From positions 1-5,375 of the forward strand of contig JASLIY010000087.1 in the NCBI GenBank assembly GCA_030152675.1: a DNA stretch of 5,375 nucleotides. The letters are read 5' to 3'. Source of the stretch: Acinetobacter sp. (GTDB lineage Bacteria; Pseudomonadota; Gammaproteobacteria; Pseudomonadales; Moraxellaceae). The notes below the pieces were generated by a model. That model worked only from the letters and a program-made list of their open reading frames with translations, was not told the DNA's origin and searched no databases. A program made the translations under genes and the position numbers. This document shows, in pieces, positions 1-5,375 of this stretch (the stretch's first letter is position 1; every line of letters begins with the position of its first letter).

Positions 1-1665
1 TTGCAGATGGCTGATTTTGAGGCTGAATCACTCCTGCCTGTGACTGAGATATCACAGTCGATCCGACAGCAGTTTTACTATGATTATATCTATGCCTTGA
101 ATCAGCGTAATCAAAGTGAGTTGGTCTTTGAACAATTACGAAAACTTGATCGTCCTGTGCAGCAGATGCCCGCTTATGTGCGGCATGCTGTGGCCGATGC
201 ATCTTTAAAAACCCGTCAACCAAAACGTGCAGAACGACTGTATGCCAGTTTGCAGTCTGAAAAGAACTATATGGACTATAACGCTTATGCTGGTTGGTAT
301 TATGCGTTGATCGAGCAAGAGCGTTATCGCGATGCAGATCATTTGCTCAAGCAGATGGATCAAGCACTCCCCAAGTTTAACTATAGCGAAGCCAGTGGCG
401 TCGATAGCAGCACACACAGTGATCGAATCGATTATCTCGTACTGAAAGGGCTGAACTTGGTTTATCGCAATCAGCATGCCCAAGCCGAGCAATATTTTAG
501 AGATTTGGCCGATACTGCCCCCAATCAGCAAAGTATTCAAAATGCCTTGGCCTTGGTTCTGCGTTGGCGGGAAAAGCCGCAGCAGTCGGATTGGATCTTA
601 GCGCAACTCAATGGTATGACGCCGCTGCAACAGGCGACTGAAATCAACCAAATGCAAAACCGTCAAGCGCTAGAAGATATCTCTGCTTGGCGTCAACAGG
701 ATCAGGAGTTGATGCAACGTGCTGCTGATGATACCGGTGTGCGCTTAAGTCATCAGCAGTTGCGTGACCGAGACTATGCCAGCATCAGTCATCAAAGTGT
801 GTTTTCACGCAGCAAGTCTGATGCCGATGATGCGTTGTTAAGAGGTTTGAATGGCTTGCGTGATCGAGAGCATCGTACACGGATAAATACGCCGTGGCTG
901 GCAAATAATTATCGGCTGTGGGTGGATCATCAACAGCGTTGGTCTGATTTTGGTGATGATACTCAAATCTCAGATCAACGTGCAGGTCTTGGCGTGGAAT
1001 GGGCTTCAAATCGCAAACATTTGAGTCTGTTGCTGAGTCAAGGGTTGGATACCCAGCGTACAGGTGTCGATTTGAATTGGTCACATGACTTAAATGACCA
1101 CTGGAATTATGCCCTGGGTTATCAAAGTCAAGCTGCACTGCCATTACGGGCATTTGAAAATAGGGTGCGAGGCAGTGCTTATCGCACCGCATTGAATTGG
1201 CAGGCCAATGAGTCTCGTCAGGCAGGTATGAGTTATCAGTGGACAGACAGTAGTGATGACAATCTGCGTCAAGAAGCCATGCTCTATGCCAAACAACGTA
1301 TCTTCCAAGCCCCACATCACCTCACTGATGTGCAAATAAGTGGTTATTGGGGGCGTAACCGAGATATCGAGGCCGCCTACTTTAACCCATCTAGCAGCCA
1401 GAGCGTGGAGCTGAGTGTCTTTCATGATTGGATGACTTGGCGCAACTATGATCGTCATTTCAATCAGCATTTTGAGTTGACGATGGGTACATTTGCCCAG
1501 AAAGACTATGAGCGTAAACCCCTCTTTGCTGCGTTATATCGGCATGACTGGCGTGTATCTCGAACCTGGGAGCTTCAGTACGGTATTGGCTGGAGGCTGC
1601 ACCCTTATGATGGTCAAAATGAAAAAAATACTTATGCCATGCTCGGATTTGGGGGGCGGTTTTAA
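1..1665 (+). CDS. pgaA: PgaA, outer-membrane PNAG export porin (5'-truncated by window edge)
   Basis: PgaA exports poly-beta-1,6-GlcNAc across the outer membrane. Frame 1 is open from the first base, so the N-terminus (signal peptide and first TPRs) lies upstream; the TTG at base 1 reads as Leu and is not a start. 554 codons are present, against about 800 residues for E. coli PgaA. Visible residues ~20-245 are helical, with TPR-like units near 58-86, 91-123 and 143-173 (for example the stretch with YRNQHAQAEQYFRDLA). From ~297 to 554 the pattern changes to alternating aromatic/polar strands typical of a beta-barrel: AYFNPSSS at 459-466, HPYDG at 534-538 (E. coli has a matching RPYDG), and a terminal GGRF whose last Phe is the usual BAM signal. 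It overlaps pgaB by one base (TAATG). In the family, the TPR part binds PgaB and deacetylated polymer. Family assignment is strong and the TPR boundaries are approximate. Confidence 0.95.
   Translation: MQMADFEAESLLPVTEISQSIRQQFYYDYIYALNQRNQSELVFEQLRKLDRPVQQMPAYVRHAVADASLKTRQPKRAERLYASLQSEKNYMDYNAYAGWYYALIEQERYRDADHLLKQMDQALPKFNYSEASGVDSSTHSDRIDYLVLKGLNLVYRNQHAQAEQYFRDLADTAPNQQSIQNALALVLRWREKPQQSDWILAQLNGMTPLQQATEINQMQNRQALEDISAWRQQDQELMQRAADDTGVRLSHQQLRDRDYASISHQSVFSRSKSDADDALLRGLNGLRDREHRTRINTPWLANNYRLWVDHQQRWSDFGDDTQISDQRAGLGVEWASNRKHLSLLLSQGLDTQRTGVDLNWSHDLNDHWNYALGYQSQAALPLRAFENRVRGSAYRTALNWQANESRQAGMSYQWTDSSDDNLRQEAMLYAKQRIFQAPHHLTDVQISGYWGRNRDIEAAYFNPSSSQSVELSVFHDWMTWRNYDRHFNQHFELTMGTFAQKDYERKPLFAALYRHDWRVSRTWELQYGIGWRLHPYDGQNEKNTYAMLGFGGRF
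1651..1656 (+). promoter_or_regulatory. Probable ribosome binding site of pgaB (G6 tract)
   Basis: A run of six G lies inside the last codons of pgaA, 8 bases before the pgaB ATG at 1665. It is the only purine-rich stretch at Shine-Dalgarno distance, but it is a poor match to AGGAGG. Together with the TAATG overlap, this suggests pgaB is translated mainly by ribosomes finishing pgaA (translational coupling). That is inference. Confidence 0.5.
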
Positions 1666-3704
1666 TGAATGTTTTCAAGCAATTTAATTTAACCGCGAGT
1701 GAGATCTCACGCTTGCAGATGCGGGCTCAGCAGGCTCATAGAAAGCCCACCCCAATGACGCTGCTATCTTGTGCCTTGCTACTGGGAATGATGCAAAGCC
1801 ATGTGCTGATACAAGCAGCACATGCAGATGCCGTGCGGACTGTAGCAGTTACTGCGACAACGACGCCATCTGCTGCAATTTCCTCTTCGATCCCTATGTC
1901 GAGCACCTTACAGCAGTCTGAATCTGTTCATTCTCAGCAGAAACCGAAGGTATCTGAAAATAGCTTTGTGACGCTGACTTTCCATGATGTTCGGGATGAT
2001 GTGGCCAAGGTTGGTGATCGAGATATCTATGCGATCAGTACCCAACATTTGGCGCAATATTTTGCTTGGTTAAAGCAATCGGATTGGCAAGCGATTTCCT
2101 TGCATGACTTGCAGTTAGCACGCGAGAACAAGAAAAAACTCCCTGCTAAAGCAGTGTTACTGACCTTTGATGATGGGGCTTTAAGTAGTTATAAGCGTGT
2201 ATTTCCATTACTCAAGACCTATGAAATTCCCGCTGTATTTGCGATCCCGACCAGTTGGATCAATGGCAATACTCGAGATGGTTATGAGGCCTATGGGGAA
2301 GGCAATTTGATGAACTGGGCGCAAATGCGTGAGATGCAACAATCGGGTTGGGCTGAATTTGGCTCACACTCCGATGATATGCATACCGGTTTGGTTGCTA
2401 ATCCACAGTTAAATACCCAACCGCGTGCTGCAGCACGTCGCTATGACCCAGCAACTCAGCAGTTTGAGCGCGATGCCAGTTATCGTCAGCGTGTATATCA
2501 GGATCTCAAACGTTCCAAAAGCATACTAGATCGTGAGTTGGGGATTCAGAGTTCTGCGATCTTTTGGCCCTATGGTGCGGTCACCCAAGAAAGTTCAGAT
2601 TTGGCACAGCAAGCCGGTTTTACTTGGTCCTTTAGTTTGGGCAAGAAAATGTCCGCCGCCCAAGATCCGGTGATTCATCAACGGGCTTTGATCATGGAAA
2701 ACCCGACCCCTGAGCAAATTCATGAACTGATGGTGGAGTTTATGCGCTTTGAAGTTGCGCCTTATAAACAGTCGAAACGTATCCTCAATGTAGATTTGGG
2801 AGATTTACGCAGTCCCAACTTAGCGCAGTCAGATGAAAAACTCGGGGTGCTCCTCAATCGAGTGCATGCACTACAAAGTAACACTTTAATTTTTAAAGCA
2901 ATTGCAGAAGATCCAAGCCAAGCCTCGGGTTATGTGGCTTATTTCCCGAATCGACATGTGCCGATGCAGCAAGACTTACTCAATCGTGCGGTATGGCAAA
3001 GTCGTACTCGAATCTTCAACCGGACTTATGCGGAACTGCCTTTGAGTTTAGCGATGACACAATCGCAGAACTTTGCAGATGTTATTGAAGACTTAGTGAA
3101 AAATAATGCCTCGATAGAGGGCTTGATGTTGGATGGTGGCGATGCCTTGGACTGCGCTATTCGCCAGCCAAGCTTAACTTCAGAGTGTCAAAACAGTTTA
3201 GATACGCTCTTGGCGGCAATCCAAGCGATGAAACAGAAATCGAGTTATTACACCAACGTTAGTAATAACCATCAAACCGCGGTCAAATTTGATTTGCACC
3301 AGACCCAACTGCAAGGACTGGATGCTTTATTGACACAGCTGGGTCAGCATACGGATTTCACTTACATCACGCTTGATCCTGTACAGCAACCGAAAGTCTT
3401 TGCAGCACTGTTGCAGTATTTAACTCAGCTGGATGCACAAAGAAAACAACACCTCATGATCAGTTTTAGTATAAAAAACAACGCAACACCCACCGAGATG
3501 CAGCGCTACCAAAAAGATTATCAAACCTTGAAAAGCATTGCTGTGCAGAAGTTGGCAGTCGATAACTATGCTTTTGAAAATGGCCAAGCGATTCACCAGT
3601 TTCTTTATCCGGAACTGAGCTTAAGCGATAGTCCTTTGACTTATCGTGATCCATTCCATGTCGCTCAAACCACGAAAGGTGGTTCGAAAGGAGGGCAGCC
3701 ATAA
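1665..3704 (+). CDS. pgaB: PgaB, periplasmic poly-beta-1,6-GlcNAc de-N-acetylase with C-terminal GH153-like domain
   Basis: PgaB removes acetyl groups from part of the GlcNAc units of PNAG in the periplasm, which the family needs for export through PgaA. It has 679 residues (E. coli about 672). Residues 1-54 look like an export signal: a basic n-region, a hydrophobic stretch 32-50, and a likely AHA cleavage site at 52-54. A Ser/Thr/Ala/Gln-rich linker runs ~55-98. The CE4 domain spans ~101-365: FHDV with H107; TFDDG 167-171 (D169 likely base, D170 metal ligand); H235 and H240 in SHSDDMH (metal ligands); WPYG 301-304. The C-terminal domain, ~371-665, matches the PgaB hydrolase domain at ILNVDL 373-378 and YFPNRHVPM 426-434, but is about 50 residues shorter and carries a changed acidic motif (DGGDALD 490-496). 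The ATG at 1665 is chosen because it overlaps the pgaA stop; M19 and M31 are other in-frame options giving a shorter signal peptide. Deacetylase assignment is firm; activity of the C-terminal domain is uncertain. Confidence 0.96.
   Translation: MNVFKQFNLTASEISRLQMRAQQAHRKPTPMTLLSCALLLGMMQSHVLIQAAHADAVRTVAVTATTTPSAAISSSIPMSSTLQQSESVHSQQKPKVSENSFVTLTFHDVRDDVAKVGDRDIYAISTQHLAQYFAWLKQSDWQAISLHDLQLARENKKKLPAKAVLLTFDDGALSSYKRVFPLLKTYEIPAVFAIPTSWINGNTRDGYEAYGEGNLMNWAQMREMQQSGWAEFGSHSDDMHTGLVANPQLNTQPRAAARRYDPATQQFERDASYRQRVYQDLKRSKSILDRELGIQSSAIFWPYGAVTQESSDLAQQAGFTWSFSLGKKMSAAQDPVIHQRALIMENPTPEQIHELMVEFMRFEVAPYKQSKRILNVDLGDLRSPNLAQSDEKLGVLLNRVHALQSNTLIFKAIAEDPSQASGYVAYFPNRHVPMQQDLLNRAVWQSRTRIFNRTYAELPLSLAMTQSQNFADVIEDLVKNNASIEGLMLDGGDALDCAIRQPSLTSECQNSLDTLLAAIQAMKQKSSYYTNVSNNHQTAVKFDLHQTQLQGLDALLTQLGQHTDFTYITLDPVQQPKVFAALLQYLTQLDAQRKQHLMISFSIKNNATPTEMQRYQKDYQTLKSIAVQKLAVDNYAFENGQAIHQFLYPELSLSDSPLTYRDPFHVAQTTKGGSKGGQP
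1699..1710. repeat. 12-bp perfect palindrome inside the pgaB start region
   Basis: GTGAGATCTCAC equals its own reverse complement. It lies 34 bases downstream of the pgaB ATG, within codons 12-16. Flanking bases do not extend the symmetry apart from one G-C pair beyond a mismatch. It could be an operator-like site, but no known regulator is recognised and chance is a fair explanation. Confidence 0.35.
3668..3684 (+). promoter_or_regulatory. Small hairpin just upstream of the pgaC ribosome binding site
   Basis: AACCAC and GTGGTT pair perfectly (6 bp) around the loop GAAAG, within the last codons of pgaB. The 3' arm ends four bases before the pgaC Shine-Dalgarno. The heptamer CGAAAGG occurs at 3673-3679, across the loop, and again at 3685-3691, running into the Shine-Dalgarno. 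No U-tract follows, so it is not a terminator. It may tune pgaC translation or mRNA decay (inference). Part of the pattern is explained by the KGGSKGG coding repeat. Confidence 0.4.
3689..3694 (+). promoter_or_regulatory. Ribosome binding site of pgaC
   Basis: A perfect AGGAGG sits 9 bases before the ATG at 3704 and 15 before the in-frame ATG at 3710. The spacing favours 3704, the ATG that also overlaps the pgaB stop codon. This is the strongest Shine-Dalgarno in the window, so pgaC can probably initiate independently as well as by coupling. Confidence 0.8.
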
Positions 3705-4984
3705 TGGATATGCATCAAAGTAGTGTGTGGATCAGTGATGCATTTTTTGGTTTTGCATTTTTTTATCCTTTATTGATGGCATGGTTATGGATTGTGGGTG
3801 GGGTATGGTTTTATCTCAAGCGCGAGGCTTTTCGCAATAGCCAACCTACACCAAGTCAAGAGGGGTGCAGCATCATCATTCCGTGTTTTAACGAACAGGA
3901 TCAGGTGCGTGAAACCATTAAGTATGCTTTACAAAGTCAGTATCCATGCTTTGAAATCATCGCGGTGAATGATGGTAGTTCGGATCAAACGGCAGCGATT
4001 TTAAATGAACTCGAACAACAACACCCACAGCTACGCGTGGTTCATCTGGCTGAAAACCAAGGTAAGGCCTATGCCTTACGTGCAGGTGCAATGGTCAGTC
4101 GCTATGAATACCTGATTTGTATTGATGGTGATGCACTGTTACATCCACATGCCGTATTGTGGATGGTGCATCACTTAGTCTCCTTTCCACGGGTGGGGGC
4201 GGTGACCGGTAATCCTCGTATCATCAACCGCTCTAGCGTATTGGGCAAGATACAGGTGGCTGAATTCTCCTCAATTATTGGATTGATCAAGCGCGCACAA
4301 CGCAGTTATGGGCGGATATTTACTGTCTCTGGCGCGATCGCAGGTTTTCGTAAAACAGCTTTGAATCGGATCGGATTTTGGCGTGATGACATGATCACAG
4401 AAGATATCGATGTGTCATGGCGTCTACAGTTTGATCATTGGGACATTCACTATGTGCCAGATGCACTGTGTTATATCTACATGCCAGAAACCTTTAAAGG
4501 CTTGTGGAAACAGCGTCTGCGCTGGGCACAGGGGGGAATTGAAGTGCAAATGGCTTACTTCCCTAGATTATTTCATTGGCGCTTAAGACGAATGTTTCCG
4601 ATCATCTTTGAGTCGATGGTCAGCGTGCTTTGGGCTTACTGTATTTTTATTGTGATCTTGTTATATCTCTATGGTTTATTTTTCTCTTTACCGGGAGAGT
4701 GGGCAATTCAATCCCTATTGCCGCAATGGTATGGGGTGATGTTGGGCCTGACCTGTTTGATTCAATTTTCAGTCAGTTTAATCATCGATCGAAAATATGA
4801 TCGTGGACGTTTTCTGCGGAATTACTTTTGGGTGATTTGGTACCCGTTATTTTTCTGGTTATTAACCGTGATGACGACTGTGGTCGCGCTACCGAAAACT
4901 ATTTTTAAATCGAAGCAACGTGCACGCTGGGTCAGTCCGGATCGCGGATTTCGTAGTGAAGTGCAACAGGAGTCAGAACAATGA
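3704..4984 (+). CDS. pgaC: PgaC, inner-membrane poly-beta-1,6-GlcNAc synthase (GT2)
   Basis: PgaC is the processive GT2 glycosyltransferase that polymerises GlcNAc from UDP-GlcNAc into PNAG and, with PgaD, moves the chain through the inner membrane. It has 426 residues (E. coli about 441). TM helix ~13-37 is followed by a cytoplasmic GT-A domain, ~54-290: IIIPCFNE 57-64, VNDGSSD 88-94 (UDP-binding D90), DGD 141-143 (DxD metal motif), ITED 231-234 (D234 likely catalytic base), and QRLRW 270-274 (QxxRW, the mark of processive synthases). TM segments follow near 300-327, 343-361 and 374-396, then the family tail ARWVSPDRG 407-415. All key residues are present, so it should be active. NodC, HasA and cellulose synthases share the fold, but the RWVSPDRG tail and pga context settle the identity. 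In E. coli, c-di-GMP activates the PgaC-PgaD pair; the same here is inference. Confidence 0.97.
   Translation: MDMHQSSVWISDAFFGFAFFYPLLMAWLWIVGGVWFYLKREAFRNSQPTPSQEGCSIIIPCFNEQDQVRETIKYALQSQYPCFEIIAVNDGSSDQTAAILNELEQQHPQLRVVHLAENQGKAYALRAGAMVSRYEYLICIDGDALLHPHAVLWMVHHLVSFPRVGAVTGNPRIINRSSVLGKIQVAEFSSIIGLIKRAQRSYGRIFTVSGAIAGFRKTALNRIGFWRDDMITEDIDVSWRLQFDHWDIHYVPDALCYIYMPETFKGLWKQRLRWAQGGIEVQMAYFPRLFHWRLRRMFPIIFESMVSVLWAYCIFIVILLYLYGLFFSLPGEWAIQSLLPQWYGVMLGLTCLIQFSVSLIIDRKYDRGRFLRNYFWVIWYPLFFWLLTVMTTVVALPKTIFKSKQRARWVSPDRGFRSEVQQESEQ
4968..4973 (+). promoter_or_regulatory. Ribosome binding site of pgaD
   Basis: AGGAGT lies 7 bases before the ATG at 4981, inside the last codons of pgaC. The good match and spacing support the 4981 start and the 4-base ATGA overlap with the pgaC stop. 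Confidence 0.8.
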
Positions 4985-5375
4985 GTACAGTTGACCCCAA
5001 ATCTAGGCTGCCCCAGACTGAAGTTGAGCGATTAGATCCTCAGCATTATGTGGTGAAACCCGTATCTGAACTGGAGTTGCCGGCTTATATTGATCAACCT
5101 GATTATGTGCGCAACAAAAGCGCAGGTTATGGCTTGCATATTCTGGGTTGGATGGCTTGGGTTGGTTTGTTTCTACCACTTTTGACGGTACTGCTGTGGT
5201 GGTTCGAGGGCACGACAATACTGGATCAATTGGTCTTTCATGTTCGACCGCGTAGCAGTATTTTGAGTATCACGCATTTGGCGGTGATTATCTTGATTCT
5301 CGGAGCGGCCTTTCTGCTTTGGATTAATTACAATTGGATCCGATTTTATGGTGAAGATCGGCGTAAATTTCCAGA
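4981..5375 (+). CDS. pgaD: PgaD, PNAG synthase auxiliary membrane subunit (3'-truncated by window edge)
   Basis: PgaD is the small inner-membrane partner of PgaC, required for polymer synthesis; in E. coli the two together bind c-di-GMP. The frame from ATG 4981 is open to the window end, giving 131 complete codons and no stop. Residues 1-50 are polar (STVDPKSRLPQTEVERLD...), TM1 is ~53-75 (rich in Leu and Trp), a periplasmic loop is ~76-96, and TM2 is ~97-117. It ends in WINYNWIRF 114-122, which matches the E. coli WxxYNxxRF motif at the end of TM2, followed by a basic stretch (GEDRRKF). The N-terminal arm before TM1 is some 25-30 residues longer than in E. coli. The C-terminal cytoplasmic tail is cut off. 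The ATG overlaps the pgaC stop by four bases. Position, two-TM layout and the TM2 motif make the identity secure despite low sequence conservation. Confidence 0.9.
   Translation, partial: MSTVDPKSRLPQTEVERLDPQHYVVKPVSELELPAYIDQPDYVRNKSAGYGLHILGWMAWVGLFLPLLTVLLWWFEGTTILDQLVFHVRPRSSILSITHLAVIILILGAAFLLWINYNWIRFYGEDRRKFP

Noticed and set aside
1..3. TTG at base 1 as the start of a 554-residue protein
   Set aside because: The frame is open at the window edge, there is no signal peptide, and PgaA proteins are about 800 residues, so this is an internal Leu codon.
785..1470. Overlapping reverse-strand open frames (785-1315 and 1144-1470) inside pgaA
   Set aside because: They lie wholly within the PgaA barrel coding region, show no recognisable domain and have no plausible ribosome site; they are shadows of the real frame.
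1764..1775. LLSC (residues 33-36 of PgaB) as a lipobox
   Set aside because: The Cys stands before, not after, the hydrophobic core, and the -2 residue is atypical; a signal peptidase I site at AHA 52-54 fits better.
3743..3764. T6 and T7 runs early in pgaC as a terminator or slippage site
   Set aside because: They encode Phe-rich TM1 (FFGF, FFYP) and no GC-rich stem precedes them.
4531..4536. Second G6 tract, in pgaC, as a phase-variation site
   Set aside because: It encodes the conserved Gly-Gly after QRLRWAQ, so amino-acid constraint explains it, and six G is short for frequent slippage.
5003..5218. Reverse-strand open frame opposite pgaD
   Set aside because: It lies opposite a well-supported pgaD frame with Shine-Dalgarno and TM helices, and its own product looks like nothing known.

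Overview
This window is an interior slice of a poly-beta-1,6-N-acetylglucosamine (PNAG/PGA) biofilm exopolysaccharide operon, in the order pgaA (3' part), pgaB (complete), pgaC (complete), pgaD (5' part). All genes are on the + strand. Every base belongs to a gene and there is no intergenic space: pgaA/pgaB and pgaB/pgaC share one base (TAATG), and pgaC/pgaD share four (ATGA).

Organism: a Gram-negative gammaproteobacterium, because PgaA is an outer-membrane barrel. The style of the proteins (short PgaB C-terminal domain, PgaD with a long N-terminal cytoplasmic arm) suggests Acinetobacter or a close relative. This assignment comes from recall, not from a search. Three hand-counted 60-base lines gave 48, 45 and 37% G+C, a little higher than I would expect for A. 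baumannii, so another species is plausible.

Layout: bases 1-1665 hold the C-terminal two thirds of PgaA, with periplasmic TPR helices followed by an outer-membrane beta-barrel ending in Phe. Bases 1665-3704 encode PgaB, with an exported N-terminus, a CE4 de-N-acetylase domain with all core motifs, and a shortened, divergent C-terminal glycoside-hydrolase-like domain. Bases 3704-4984 encode PgaC, the inner-membrane GT2 synthase with an intact catalytic motif set. Bases 4981-5375 encode the first 131 codons of PgaD, the two-TM partner of PgaC.

How they work together (known from E. coli, inferred here): PgaC-PgaD polymerises UDP-GlcNAc and passes the chain across the inner membrane. PgaB partly deacetylates it in the periplasm, and PgaA's TPR domain and barrel guide it out of the cell. 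The operon promoter and any 5' leader lie upstream of the window, and any terminator lies downstream.

I do not see an undescribed system. The points worth a second look are the altered active-site region of the PgaB C-terminal domain, the absence of a convincing lipobox in PgaB, a small hairpin plus direct repeat just before the pgaC ribosome binding site, and a G6 tract at the pgaA/pgaB junction.
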